Source: Ceriagrion tenellum (taxonomy: Eukaryota; Arthropoda; Insecta; Odonata; Coenagrionidae). From it: 64,000 nt of DNA. The stretch lies in the NCBI GenBank assembly GCA_963169105.1, contig OY720641.1, positions 4,541,258 through 4,605,257 on the forward strand, in the 5' to 3' direction. The position numbers and the translations under genes were made by a program. This document shows positions 1 to 11,696 of this stretch, in pieces; the first letter of the stretch is position 1; every line of letters begins with the position of its first letter. The notes below the pieces were generated by a model, which was not told the origin of the DNA, did not search any database, and saw nothing but the letters and a program-made list of their open reading frames with translations.

Positions 1-60
1 GTAAAAATTAGGCGCGTTTACCCAGGTGTTTTAAAACCCGCTGTGCGCATTATTGGATTT

Positions 61-322
61 ATACATAATATCCACTGGGTGTGGCAGTTTTAAGGAAAAT
101 ACAAAAAAAGAATAACTCACGCGAGATATTTTTGAATTTTTGAGTCTCTCTGGTCTTTTTCAGACGGAGGAAGTATTCTTAACACTATCTGAATGTGACC
201 ACTTCCTCCATCTGAAGAAGACGAGAGAGATGGCCACAAATTCAAAAAAATCTCACGTGATTTTTTGCTTTTTTGAATTATCCTTATAACCACCTTACCC
301 AGTGGATTTTATGTAATATATA
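61..322. mobile_element. Foldback / MITE-like inverted-repeat element
   Basis: Two imperfect inverted arms of about 120 nt face each other across a short centre. The left arm runs from ATCCACTGGGT near 69 to GACGGAGGAAGT near 175. The right arm runs from ACTTCCTCC near 201 to ACCCAGTGGAT near 308. Both arms carry a TCACGYGAGAT-like block and a run of A or T. There is no coding capacity. This is typical of a non-autonomous hairpin element. I could not fix a target duplication or assign a superfamily. Confidence 0.65.
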
Positions 323-386
323 TCGCGACCTGTGATTCTAACCTGGAACCTGGACATTACATGCCTGCAGGAGTCATTAAGGTAGT

Positions 387-925
387 CCGAGCGAGATAGT
401 TCCCTAGTCATAATAAAAGGCCATTTTAGAATTATACGTTTTACTTTCACCAGCTGTAAGATACATCAATTAAATATTGCATTGTTAATGGTGCTATAAT
501 ATAGTTTCATATGACAGAACTTGTAAGTAATTAAATGAAAATATCTAAATAAGTCTTTAACTTGATTCATTTTTTTCGCGCGGTGCGTTTGAAAATCCAT
601 CAAAACGGAAGGTTTTTTTTAGCCTATTGCGGTGGCAATATGACAAGTTTTCAAATATAGTTGAGAAAACATACAAACTACACGCTGTTGGTTTTTTTAC
701 GACATCCAAGTGCTCGAAATACCTCATTTTGTAAATGATGTCTCTCTGGAGTGCATACACTTATCATTTCCCATGTAAAAGGACTGGTATTTTTTGGCTA
801 TATCTCCGAAAGTAATGTGGTAAGGGATTAAATTTTTGGTCATTAGAAGGGTGGGATATTTTTCTTAAAAATGAGACCAAATGCATGGATTCTAAGGAAA
901 CTGATATTTCGTTCATACTATTTTA
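387..925. repeat. Unclassified interspersed repeat, copy 1
   Basis: This stretch aligns by eye, with many substitutions and small indels, to 2224-2806 in the same orientation. Shared landmarks in order are GAGCGAGATAGTTCC, TTTCACCAGCTG, CGCGGTGCGTTT, GGAAGGTTTTTT, GTTAAGAAAAC/GTTGAGAAAAC, CCCATGTAAAA and GGTATTTTT. Both copies start sharply at GAGCGAGATAG. I see no ORF, LTR ends, tRNA promoter boxes or terminal inverted repeats, so the class is unknown. Confidence 0.7.
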
Positions 926-982
926 AGTGTGCCTACATAAGTATCACCAGCCGGTGTGCCCTCGCGGTGAAAACAACAATAT

Positions 983-1055
983 AGACTAGCAGGCAGCTAG
1001 GCTGCTCACTCCGTGAGCAGGGGTATGTACCCGCATGAGGTAAGTGTCCTAGTCT
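983..1055. other. Nested hairpin (three-way junction) sequence
   Basis: An outer 7-bp stem, AGACTAG at 983-989 with CTAGTCT at 1049-1055, encloses two perfect hairpins. These are CTGCTCAC-TCC-GTGAGCAG (1002-1020) and GGGTA-TG-TACCC (1021-1032). It could be a transposon fragment or a structured RNA. No promoter boxes were recognised. Confidence 0.35.
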
Positions 1056-1253
1056 AAAATATAGCTCCTTGGTGAAAATGTTTTTTTTTCATTCACTGTT
1101 CTCCTTTGTTGTTTTTAAAGCCATTTCAATAGGAGAGCACTGTGGGTTTCTTTTGTTTCAACCATTAAACTCTTCCACTCTCCCTTTTGGCCTTTCTCCC
1201 TTCTGCAGCATCTGGTTGTTGCAACCACAACCCAAAAATATAATTTACACCTT

Positions 1254-1430
1254 TTGCACTGATGGTAACCTAACACCCCCTGCCACACGTTCAAGCATCC
1301 GCTCTTTTGGATCTTATTTAAACTAACTAAATACACTCCTTTTAATTCATGTCTCCATTTCATCTCCAAATAACTTTCATCTTTGCACGGCTGGTTACCT
1401 AACACCCCCTGCCACACGCCTTAGCTATAA
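1254..1430 (+). mobile_element. CR1-like LINE 3' UTR fragments, duplicated in tandem
   Basis: The signature ACCCCCTGCCACACG appears twice, near 1273 and 1401, each preceded by a GGTAACCTAACA-like string and a TTTGCAC block. The copies are about 128 bp apart. The same signature ends the LINE copies at 9247 and 19885. Neither copy keeps the GTAGAT tail, so both are truncated. Confidence 0.55.
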
Positions 1431-1609
1431 AAATCCAAAACTACTCCCAAATCATGAAGGCAGAGATTATTCATTCAACGCACCAAACCTCACTCTTATA
1501 GATCAAAAATTGACAGAGAAAGAAACAAAACGGATTCAGAATGACTGACACGCTACAAAATTAATATATATAGATTTGTGAATCGATCAGTCCGTCGGCT
1601 TCATCCCTT

Positions 1610-1900
1610 TGTTCTATTATTTTTCGTGCCGGTGCGGCAGGCTGGAGGGAGGGGGGCGGGGAGAGAACCAAGGGTTATTGTCCCCCTCACACCACTTGCC
1701 TGTGCTCCCCGCCCTTCCCCTTGCCCTTCGTCACCGTTCCCGTTGTCTGGTGACGTAACAAATGGGGAGGAAATGGGTATGGGCGTGGGGGACTGGTGTC
1801 CCCTCCCTCTTTTTAATTCCAATAGTCTTATTCCCCCGCGGTTGAGCGGATGAGTTCGGCTGTTACGTTTCCTGCATCCGCACGGCCGCAAAAGAGAATC
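1610..1900. other. GC-rich, CpG-containing stretch without a defended gene
   Basis: Base composition changes to strongly GC-rich with many C runs. Short ORFs exist on both strands but are proline/arginine-rich low-complexity translations expected from composition alone. It could be a CpG-island-like or promoter region, but I see no TATA box, splice site or recognisable domain. Confidence 0.3.
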
Positions 1901-2223
1901 ATCTCGACCCCACTGAGCCCACGCTGAATTGGAAATCCACCGCGTCCACTTTCGCGCATCAAACTTTTCACCAAATTTTCCTCGAATCCCGGAAATTGAA
2001 ATAGATTCGCTCTAACGCGATTCCAACGCGTGGGATAAAGAGCGCGTTGATCTCTTCGATGTACTAGGTATCACCGAGAAAGGAAGCCTGGTTAGTGTCA
2101 CTTTCTATCGTTTATTTATTTTATTTTAAATGTTAGCTGATGTAGAAATACCTGAGACATAAATCCTTCATTTCTAGCGAGGTGGGAATGGGTTAGGTGT
2201 ATGAATTTAAGATTTAGGGTTGT

Positions 2224-2806
2224 TTGAGCGAGATAGTTCCCGAGTCATAATTGAAACCATATTCGAATTGCATACGTTTTAATTTCACCAGCTGAAGGTG
2301 ATTTATGATGCAATGATATAATTTTATCTGACTGAAATTCTATCTAATTAAATAGAAATATATACATAAGGCTCGTATTTATCCCGTACATGACTCATTT
2401 TTTCACGCGGTGCGTTTAAAGTTCCATCAAGAAGGAAGGTTTTTTGCGATTTTGCTATATGAAAAAAATACCACGGTGACAATATTATTTATTTTCAAGA
2501 AATAAAAGTTAAGAAAAGTTCATTTTCAAGTTAAGAAAACATAGAAATTAGTCACTTTTAATTTTTGACGAGATATAGGTGTTAGAAATTCCTCATTTTT
2601 AAAAAATAATCTCTCTCTAAAGTAGGTGCAAACACGTACCATATCCCATGTAAAATGGCTGGTATTTTTCATCGAATATCTCGTAAAGTACTGCGATAAG
2701 GAGTTTATATTTTGATAACTTCGGAAGTATGAGGTATTTTTCTTTAAATCGAGACCAACTTCATTGATTTCTAGGTGGAATGTTATCTCACTCAAACTAC
2801 CGTAGA
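2224..2806. repeat. Unclassified interspersed repeat, copy 2
   Basis: This is a diverged direct-orientation copy of 387-925, starting at the same GAGCGAGATAGTTCC motif and keeping the same landmark order. It is about 40 nt longer because of AT-rich insertions around 2460-2530. The two copies are about 1.84 kb apart. See copy 1 for class considerations. Confidence 0.7.
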
Positions 2807-3406
2807 GAACGAGCCGACAAAATGTGAGCGAAGTTTAACTCTTGACTTCAGCAATTGGAATACATTAGGGAATTGTTTTCGTAAATTGTGCTTGTGTAAT
2901 GGGCTTCGGAGTGGCACCACGCTAGGCTTTTCTTTGATGTAGCTTATTTTTTTATTTAGCTTTTTCATTCATCTTAATATTTCATAGTTGATTGCAATCT
3001 ATAGTCAATTATTGTTCAGTGCAAAATGTAATTAATTTTTGAGTTTCGCATCCCAGTAATGGAGTGAACTCATTTTTCTTACTCAAGGATCATCATAAAT
3101 TGAATTCATTCTCGCTCCACTCTTTTTAGAGTAATTACGTTTCCACTTCAATGTACTCCAGAGCAGCTTTATATCCACTTTCACTCACCATAACACTTAG
3201 ACTCATCCCAATCGATTACGTAACGAGTGAATTTAAGTGTCGAACTGGCGGAATTAATATCTGAGCGGCACTCACAAACGCTTAGCCGAGTCAGCGTCGA
3301 TTTGGTTCGCGGGACGAGTGGGGTGCGTCCAAATCCACCTCCGTGCTCCATAAGCCGCGGCCGATATCCCTTTTCTGCCTCCCCTCCCGTCGATTTAATC
3401 CCTCCT

Positions 3407-3425
3407 CCTCCTCCTCCTCCCCTCC
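3407..3425. repeat. CCT trinucleotide microsatellite
   Basis: A run of CTC/CCT units lies inside a GC-rich stretch (about 3330-3560). The open frames across it (3227-3657) are proline/serine-rich and are not convincing as genes. Confidence 0.6.
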
Positions 3426-3871
3426 ACTACTTCGGTTCCTTCAGATGCCACCGTCGTCACTCAATTGCGAGTTATCGAAGAGTGGGCAATTGGAGCGAAT
3501 TGAAAGGCCCTTGGATGCCTCCACCCCAGTCTTGAGAACCGCAGTGCCGACTGACGTCCGATTCGCGCTCCGAGTGAATGTCACCGTGCTTGTCCGTCTT
3601 TCGAGTTCAGCCTTTCAACACTACATCAACCATCTTGCTGCTTTCAGCGCTCTATAAAAGACATCCGCTCCCCCCTCACACCTGTATAAAATGTACACCC
3701 TACCTGCAGCTGCTAGGACGTGTAGCAAGGGATGTTCGGACACTAGTCACGAAAAACTGCATGTATATAAATATACCCCGCGAAAAAATTAAGGCATATG
3801 GCGGGGGAGTTTGTTGCCACATGCGTGCAACACACTCTACCCTAATAGATTCAATAAAGCTACGACTATTT

Positions 3872-4480
3872 TTTCAAAGTATTCTACCGGTTAAGGTAGG
3901 TTTTATTGAATGTCAGAGAATCTCCTCCCGGTTTTCTATACATTCAGGGGCCTATCTCCCTCTAGTAGATCCTTTTTCGCCTCAGCATACGATCGATCCT
4001 TCTTTATCCCGTCCATGACACCTATTTTCTTTCTTCCCCTTCTCCACTTGCCCAACATCCTTCCTTCTAACACATTCTTGAGTAAACCCATCACCCCTTA
4101 TTACATCCTCCATCCATCTACACTGCCTATCCCGGATTTTACTCAGAAGTTTCCCTTCCTCACCCATCATTTCAAACACTTCCTCGATAGTATTTCTCTC
4201 AGTCCACCCCACTTTCTCCATCCTTCTCCACACCTACATTTCAAAAGCCTGCTGCCTATTTACGTTCTCCTTTCTGAGAGTCCACGTTTCTGCCCCATAC
4301 AACGCTACGCTCCATATCAAGCTATTCACCAGGCTTTTCTTCACATCCTTATCAAAAGTCCCCGTCATCAGCTCCCTTATATTATTAAACGTCTCCTTAG
4401 TTAACGGTATTCTCTTCTGTATGTCTTTTTTACTATGCCCATTTAATTCAAGCGTACAGCCCAAGTAAATAAAATGTTCT
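3872..4480 (-). pseudogene. RTE-like LINE, 3' part of the polyprotein plus 3' end
   Basis: The minus-strand frame from 4464 to 3982 encodes the part of an RTE-type non-LTR retrotransposon polyprotein that follows the reverse transcriptase. Landmarks are SLIWSVALYGAETWTLRKE, then AFEM, VWRRMEK, WTER, LLSKIRDRQ and RWMEDVIRGD. The frame is interrupted at about 4234 by an in-frame TAG where the sister copy at 46665-47215 has Trp (AFEMWVWRRME), so it is inactive. The 3' end carries a block reading TCTACCGGTTAAGGTAGG on the plus strand near 3885-3902; versions recur near 9330 and 46672 and mark this family's terminus. Endonuclease and RT domains are missing: the copy is 5'-truncated. Family assignment rests on motif recognition. 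Confidence 0.7.
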
Positions 4481-4515
4481 ATTTGCTCGTGATTTTGTCC
4501 AGCAAATTAAAAACC

Positions 4516-6982
4516 AGCCTCACTTTCTTCTTCTTCCAAGCCACAACCATATCATTCTATCAACTGTTTAACATTCTCTGTCCATATTACACTGACGAGC
4601 TCCGTATTAAATACTAATGGTATTTTATGTTTTTGAGAAGCTGAGGCCTCTGGACCTAAATCGGGACCTATGCACCTGCTTACCCGGTGGAACACCCGAG
4701 AAACATACATCCAATGGAATCACTGATTTGATCCCTTGGATTTTTGTACTTAAAAATTAAGAGATTCAGAATGAAAACAAAAAATGATCGGTATCCCCTG
4801 TGACTTTGCTCTTTCAAAATAATGTAAGGAATAATTTGCATTTTTTATAGGGAACAAAATGTTTTCGCATTAATTTAAGAGATTACTTTTGCCCCTTCCT
4901 CACGTGGAAATAATCTTGCCCTTCCCAAATTTTAACTTGCAATAGGTGCAAAACTCTTATTCTCTCAACTCATACCATATCGCGTCGCTGGTTGAAAAAG
5001 TGAGGCTATATAGTGCGGATATATTTTTTGTATTATTTCTGTCGAAACAGTTCTGTGTCATTTAAATAAGTCCTTAATGGTTCTGTTTTTCCGCCACAGT
5101 TTCTTTCTCTCCTCTTTTGATAGCTCTTGCTGAGTTCATGAGTTCTTCTGCAAGGGCAATGAACTGAAATAAGGTGAAGTAGGGCAGAAGGACGATAAAA
5201 GTAATGGGGAAAAGAAGAAAAATAAAGTTTCGTTCAACACTAAAACAAGAAATTTACGGCAAGATCAAAATTCACAGCACAGGATTTAAGTAACCGTCTG
5301 TGGGTTTGGGCCTATCCGTTGGCTCCCGTTGGTTAGTAGAGAAGATACCGTATTTTTTTCTGAAGCTGCAAAGTAATCATTATCTTTGAAATAAGTATTG
5401 TGAAACGTGTTGCTTTTGAAATAAGAATATGAAACCACTGTGCCTTCACATTACCAGTTATCTTTTCCTACGACTTAACTGTCATTGATTGTGTTCTAGA
5501 GAAATGGGAAATTTCAAGTACCTAATCAGAATATATGTGTGCAATTCGAATTGAAAAAAGAACTGCGAATTATTGCCACAAAATTGAAATAATAACGATA
5601 TAATGGAAAAAGAATTGTCGAAACCCGGGTCGTGAATAAATCTTACCAGTTAACAAATTTTAAGCTATCCGGGACTAGCCACGGAGTTTCACTTTTACGG
5701 AGTCACCCGCAATGCACAAATGTTGTTCTTTTTCCATCATGGAGAAATTTCACAAAGTTACCCCTGACATTGTTTGTTTCGTTAAAAATAACGATATAGT
5801 TTTCAAATTATCAAATCAGGCAGTAAAACGAACTTCCAGTGTAATTATGATGTATTACGTTGAAGCCAATGACGTAACCGATAAGTTAATTTTTTATCTG
5901 TGGTAAATTACCGTAATGTTTGATTTTCACTAAACGTTTGATTTTCCATGATGTTTGATTTTCACTAATAATCGCCTGGGTTGTCTATATTCAATGATAA
6001 TTGCCTAAATATAAACAATAATACATCCAAGACTCTAAAATTTAGTTACCAGAATAAGGTTACATTTTGTCCCTCTTACTCCGCGTTGGGATTTTTCAAC
6101 GATATCTTTGAATAGCAGTATAATTTCCTTCGGTGAAATATTAAAAAAAAAGGAGTCAAAGAAGTATCTCCAGCTCGTATGGATATTTTTATTGACTTAA
6201 CCTTGAGAGCAGTGATGAGCGTGGCAACTGAACTAATAACGCCAGATGGCACATTCGGAGTCCGGCTTTTCTCCGTCAGGTGCGATGAAAAGCCGTTAGC
6301 TTGGAGTGTAAGACCTTCGAGGTCCGGCGAATCATATTTGGACATCATACCCTCTCGGACACAGCGAACCTACGCGCGGAATAAAATAAGCCTCAGGAAT
6401 AATTGTTTGCGTAGGTTGCGCAATTCTGTGAGGGAAAGGAGTCCATACGAATGTCGATGCCGTCCTATTGAATGGACGGAAACCTGTAACGCATACATAT
6501 GTTCAATGTTTAATGGGAGAAAAATGGTATAAATCGCGGTTATTTGCCTATCGTGTTCATCTTCAATCCATCCGAAGTGTAATAAGAGTTATATGAAGAT
6601 TTTGGGAAAATTGAAAGAATGTAGAAAGGCATTTTTTCTCTCTAATCACTGTAAACTTGATCGATTCGACATACAGAGATTACACATACAGAACATATGT
6701 GGCGTTATTATGTGGGGTATATGTGGCGTTGTGGCGTGGCTCTATTTTTTAGGCATTCCTATGTTCTGTAACTGTCGCCATACCTAAACAGACCTACTCC
6801 CAGTTGTTCGTATACTTTTGACCTTTCCGCGTGTGATAATTTTGTTTTCGCAGTAAAATTCCCTATACGTGCAGAGTTTCACACCTTGCCAGAATTCTGA
6901 GCTTGATTGATGGACTTTTTGATTTCCGTAGTATTAGCCAAAAGAATCGAGGTTTTTAAATACATTCCAATCAAACATTATG
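4516..6982. other. No gene or recognised repeat
   Basis: AT-rich sequence. The only internal structure seen is a small direct repeat of GTTTGATTTTC three times near 5918-5962. A 117-codon open frame at 6179-6532 has no recognisable domain and lies opposite a shorter frame on the other strand. I cannot support a gene here. Confidence 0.4.
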
Positions 6983-7664
6983 AGGGACCTGATAATGATA
7001 TCAGAGTTAGATCGCGTCCAGCGAAGAGGAGCTAGGTTTGTGAAACGATGCTACGATAAGTTGGCTAGTGTGTCTGGACTGTTAGAAGAATTAGGATGGG
7101 AATCGCTATCACAGCGTAGATTAAATTATAGGCTTAACCTCCTAAATAAATTTCAGGAAAATCATTTTACTGACGACGTAAAAAACATACTATTAACCCC
7201 TTCGTACTACGGCAGATTAGATCGCGCCAATAAAATTAGAGAGCTAGATTGTAGAACCGATAGGTATAAAATGTCATTTTTTCCGCGTACCATTCGGGAC
7301 CATAACAGCTGTGATCGTCGTCATGAATAGTTCGAGTATTGACAATAGGCAGGCAGTTAATCTTTCTCATTATATTCTCCTCTTTCTTATTTATGCATGA
7401 TGTAAATAATGATGTTCTTATTTATGCATGATAATTTGAATCTGTAGTAGTAGTCTTTGTATCCCTTGCATGTTAGAACGATTGGAGATACAATGTTTCT
7501 TGGGTATTAGATTTGTAATTGGCGCTTTGCATGTGTGGTACGCGGGTTTTTAATGTAATGTCGGTGTTCTACCATATCATTCATGCATGCCTGGTGCGAA
7601 AGCACCCCCTGCCACACACCCTTTGGGTGGCTTGCAGGGTATGACGTAGATGTAGATGTAGATG
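6983..7664 (+). pseudogene. CR1/L2-like LINE, 5'-truncated 3' end (subfamily A)
   Basis: The frame ending at 7330 encodes the C-terminal end of a CR1/L2-like polyprotein. Landmarks are LDRVQRRGARFVKRCYD, LEELGWESLSQRRL, RLNLLNKF, ILLTPSYYGR, DCRTDRYKMSFFPRTI and RDHNSCDR. The RT and endonuclease domains are absent, as expected from 5' truncation during insertion. After the stop comes a 3' UTR ending in the family stem-loop (CCCTGCCACACACCC ... GGGTGGCTTGCAGGG, about 7601-7640) and a GTAGATGTAGATGTAGATG tail at 7646-7664. The C-terminus matches the copy at 55995-56597 more closely than the copies at 8696, 18757 and 30909, so at least two subfamilies are present. Confidence 0.8.
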
Positions 7665-8179
7665 AATGAGGACTTTACGTAAGAATATAAGGGAAACATT
7701 GAAGTAGGGCTTAATGTGGACTGGTGTTCTATATGGAATCTTCTAAAAGAGAATGTTGAATCTCCTTGACGATAATTAGTCATGTTAATATGTTAATCGG
7801 TAGATAACCCTGATATTAATATTAAACCTGTAGAAATATCTTATATCAATCTGCTCATGATGAAAAGAACAAGGTTTGTTGATGAAGTATTACATGTTGT
7901 CCCTGCCTCACAATCGTCGTTAAGTTTCGCTTAGATTTTATATCGTGAAACAACGCTGCAAAGAGCGCATCATTGCATTTGAAAAAATTAGCGTTTTTGG
8001 AAAGACTTTAATTCTTTTCGTCTGAGATAATCACCGTTTCATTTAATCCACGCCTGATTTAATCAGTTTTTTCTACTTATTATAGTTTTCGCATAAATTT
8101 CGCCATGCTAAATCTTTTTTTTTTATGGGCTCAAATTTTTTTCATCCGATTGGCCGATCTTGTTGTAATCCGTAAAGAC

Positions 8180-8580
8180 TTCTCGCGCGCATGCGATTGA
8201 GGCGACCGTCTTTTGTCGCAATTGAGAAGGGGGGACGCTATTCTCCCTCTCCGAGTCCTCTGCAGATCCTCAACAGGTGGTTCAGTCGGAGCACTGCCTC
8301 CCTTGTCGAGGGGAAGGCGGGAGAAGAGGGTGAGGGAAGGAGGAGAGGGTTTTGGAGTGGCGGGTTGTTTTGGCACGGTGGCGAAACAGAGGAAGGAAGG
8401 GGGTGAGGAGTTGTCGGGTGGCTGGAAGTGCGGCTGACTCGCAGTATGGTGTGCGGGAGCTGTGGAGGGTGGGGGGGGGGGGACGATGACCGGGTGGATG
8501 CGGTGGAGTATCAACTACAGAGAGTGTAGGTAGTCTAGTGGGTGTGGGCGTACGAACCCAAGGGCTTTCCATTCTCCGTC
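8180..8580. other. GC-rich, purine-skewed stretch with a G run
   Basis: The plus strand is rich in G and A (many GGAGG and GGGAAGG words) and contains a run of about 13 G near 8470. Open frames on both strands are low complexity. No gene is supported. Confidence 0.4.
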
Positions 8581-8695
8581 TCCTCTTCCCCTCCTAAGAG
8601 ATATGTTTCGATCGGCCAGTCTGCCTGGCACTAGCTTCTTCTTCTCATCTACATATACATCTTCTGATATATCTTGAGGATTACACATACAAACC

Positions 8696-9304
8696 GTATG
8701 TGGCGCAGAGTTCAAGAAACTAGGTTTTGTTAAACGTATAATAGGAAGGTCCTCGGGTGAAAAAGTCAAAGAGAGATGCTACTTCGCTCTGGTTAGGCCA
8801 CATCTCAAATATTCCGCGAGCATTTTGGACCCTGGTCATATAGATTTAACCAAAAAAATTAATGAAATACAAAGGAAAGCAGCGCGCTTCGTTAAAAACT
8901 GCTACGAGCGTGCATATAGTGTCTCACGACTTTTGGAGGGATTAAGGTGGGAGACCCTAGAGACTCGGAGGCTACACGCTAGGCTTAGGTTGCTTGATAA
9001 ATTCTGAACTGATATTTTTCAGAGCGACAAAGAGAATTTTATCATGGCTCCTCACTACATCTCTAGGTTTGACAGATGCGATAAAATAAGAGAGATAAAC
9101 TGCCGAAGAGATGTATACAAAAACTCGTTCTTTCCGTGAACAATAAGCGATCATCATAAAAATTGAGCTCCACTAAATACATTCCTATAATACGTTTCAC
9201 CATTTCATCTCCGATAAACTTACATCTTTACACGGATGGTGACCTTACACCCCCTGCCATACGCCCATGTGGTGGCTCGCGGGGTATTATGTAGATGTAG
9301 ATGT
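8696..9304 (+). pseudogene. CR1/L2-like LINE, 5'-truncated (subfamily B)
   Basis: This copy starts just after the RT domain and runs to the 3' tail. Recognisable pieces are KKLGFVKRIIGRSSGEKVKE in a frame before 8825, then DPGHIDLTKKI, IQRKAARFVKNCYERAYSVS, LLEGLRWETLETRRLHARL and RLLDKF. The frame hits a TGA at about 9004 where the copy at 18757-19942 continues with an Arg codon, so it is dead. Beyond it the diverged DIFQS, PHYISR and FFP pieces remain. The 3' UTR contains CCCCTGCCATACGCCC ... GGCTCGCGGGG and ends in GTAGATGTAGATG at about 9291-9303. Confidence 0.8.
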
Positions 9305-9313
9305 ACATGATAC

Positions 9314-9360
9314 TACTGTTTTTCAAAAGTATTCTACTGGTAATAGATAGGTTTTTTTGG
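9314..9360 (-). mobile_element. RTE-like LINE 3'-terminal scrap
   Basis: TTTTTCAAAAGTATTCTACTGG followed by a diverged TAGATAGGTTTTT (plus strand) matches the 3'-terminal block of the RTE-like copies at 3872 and 46665. It begins about 10 bp after the CR1-like tail. Only about 45 bp is recognisable. Confidence 0.4.
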
Positions 9361-9450
9361 AAGTTAAGACATTTATACATTCCCATATCGTATTATTTAT
9401 ATTTTTACGTTGACCGTGTCGATAATGCTAGGAAAGAATCTTTCAACTTG

Positions 9451-9655
9451 AATGGGGATCGGGTGGGTGTGGTGGCCAGAGTACTCGCGGGCCAGGGTTC
9501 AAATCCCTGCAGAGGTTGATGTTTTTCATAGGGAACCCGATCCCTACTTGAGTGGGCACTTCAAGTACAGTAATCCATTCCTTCCTTACCTGTCCCCTAT
9601 GGCGCAAATGACATTAGCCATCGGTCGCCTCCTCCAAATATCCAATCCAATCCTT
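9451..9655 (+). mobile_element. tRNA-derived SINE
   Basis: An A-box-like string TGGCCAGAGTACTCG starts at 9473 and a perfect B box GGTTCAAATCC lies at 9496-9506. The spacing is short for a tRNA, but the order is right. After the tRNA-like head comes an unrelated body ending in a CCAAT-type tandem tail (about 9641-9653). This is the layout of a pol III SINE. It is not a functional tRNA gene because the acceptor stem does not pair. Confidence 0.6.
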
Positions 9656-10276
9656 AATTTGAATGCAGATCTGTGTTAAAACTTTATGACGAGTAGTTGA
9701 AGGCATTTGAAACCAGTTTGGCTGAAATAAGAAGAAGCCGTCCTCGAAACAATCCGTCATTATTGATGGTGCATTTACGCTGGAGTATGTCCATTCTATG
9801 TGTGTTTCCTTTGGAGTATATTCCATTCACTAAATTGATGTTCTAAGACTGGACTCCCGAGGAACAGGACTCTTATGGTGTGACTAGTCTTGGAAATTTC
9901 TACGGTTGGTTTTCAGAACAGGTTGAAGCGGCTGGCCAGGCAGTAGCAGTCAAGTATTGCGTAAGAGTCAAAACTGTTGGGAGATAGGGAAAGAATGCCG
10001 TTTTATTTTTTTCGAAAAGGCTGGAATAGTGGCTCCGGTAAATTTTTTAGTCCATTAGTGGCCCGTTTAGAGGTAGATAATTGTCAATTTCTTGAGGATA
10101 TGAATGAAAAAGAATCTTTTACCTCCTGACGCGATAGACGACAGAGGGCAACATAACTCTGGAAAGGAGTAGTATAGGTTACATTTTGTTAGGACATAAA
10201 TTAATTTTTCCCTAAATTTTTCCTTAAGCATTTAAAATTCCGTAAGCATACTGGAAAAATGTTAAAATAGGCATAA

Positions 10277-10380
10277 AATTAATCGTCGACGGGCTCACTT
10301 GGTGGAGTTTTTCCATGATAAGGAAAGAAATAAAATTTTGTAGTTTTCCACACGGTTTAATCGTCCTCTACCGCTTACAG
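10277..10380 (+). repeat. Third copy of the inverted-repeat element arm
   Basis: AATTAATCGTCGACGGGCT, TTTTTCCATG, TTTTCCACACGGTTTA and TCGTCCTC occur here in the same order as at 21127-21220. The match fades after about 10375. No inverted partner was found nearby, so this is a solitary end or a truncated copy. Confidence 0.6.
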
Positions 10381-11486
10381 CGAGCCATCGCCATTATCAA
10401 GAGGTTAAGCAAACGTCGACACTCACCAGTCTTCCTTCTTTATACCTTACAACGGAGGAGGGGGCGGGGTTAAGGAAAGAGGTTGGGGGAGGTAAGTAAG
10501 GAGAATAAAAAATTTTTCTTGTTAGGGAGCAAGGTCAGTGTTATAAAACCTTTGAGAAGGAGGAAGGGGGGGGGAAAGAAGGAAGAAATTAAAAAAGGCA
10601 ATGAAACTTTCGAACATTGAGCAATCAATGTCTATTATTGCTCAATGTCCGCTCAGTTCATTGCCTATTTCTGCTATCGAGCAATGAATATCTCTTACTT
10701 GATCGGTCTATATCTATTAATTTTTTCAACCGCTAAGATTTACTCAATCCAGTGATAAATAAAAATTGTAGGTAAGCATTTGTCATAGGTATTGGGCATT
10801 AGAGGTTGGAGGGGTCAGTTCTAGTGGGTCAAAAAACAGAGACTGATTCGAATTTGAACAGGGAATGTAGATAGACTGGATGTTGATAGCAAGAAAGGGT
10901 AAAGAGGAATGAACCAAGGATGACTTTACTCTGCAAGTATTCTTGCAAGTGTCTCTCAATTACAAAATAACGTAGACGTATCTCGAAATCTTCATTGTAC
11001 CTGTGTTGTTTAATCAAGCCCTCGTTTCCTCTCTAGGGAAAGGTGTTCTAAATTTAGATCTATGACGCACCAACCTAACTCAGCACTTAAAACCGCCTTT
11101 CTTTGCTATCTTGAAAGCGTCTCAGGCCGGGGCTTATAAATTAGCGAAGTGGAATTCTGATATTCGAAGAGGTGAAGGGAAACGGAAAGAGAGGAAAAAG
11201 AAATTCCGATCGATGACCAATTTCACGGATCCTCCTTGGAGACAAGGAGTAGCTTTCTCGGAAACCTAGGTCGATGTGCCGTCACGTGACGCCCTTCCCA
11301 TAGTTCTTCCCTCCCACTTTATAGCCGGCATCACGTGACTTTTTTCTTTTGCGCTATTCCTTGAACTCAGTCGTTCAGCCAAACGGACATAGCGGCGATT
11401 TAGTCCGTGCAGCGTTGCTCTAACACAATTGGGAGCAAGTTTTATTTTTAAAAGGTACTTGCACGTGAAGTTATGTACTTTAAACA

Positions 11487-11545
11487 TCTACATCTACTTA
11501 TTACCCTTCAAGCCACATCAAGGGTGTCTGGCAGGGAGTGACTTA
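11487..11545 (-). mobile_element. CR1-like LINE 3'-end scrap
   Basis: On the minus strand this reads CCCTGCCAGACACCC, TTGATGTGGCTTGAAGGG, then GTAGATGTAGATG. That is the family 3' stem-loop and tail. I could not follow it upstream (above 11545) into LINE coding sequence. Confidence 0.55.
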
Positions 11546-11696
11546 TCTCCAACATGAACTACGGTGAAGAAATACACTTTCACGTCAAACACCGCACTGT
11601 CGGTGTACTACAAAGGCAACAGAAACTACGAAAATGATCCATAATGTGACTATGAAAACGTGACTCAAGAGTCGTGGCAGGAAACATGCAAAACAT

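Noticed and set aside
3653..3660. TATAAAAG, TATA-box-like
   Set aside because: No supported gene, initiator or exon follows; single TATA strings are expected by chance in AT-rich DNA.
3227..4404. Series of overlapping plus-strand frames, proline/serine-rich
   Set aside because: The right part lies opposite the RTE-like LINE coding region and the left part lies in a CCT-rich low-complexity stretch.
9473..9510. Possible tRNA gene (A and B boxes)
   Set aside because: The acceptor and anticodon stems do not form; the tandem tail and extra body fit a SINE.
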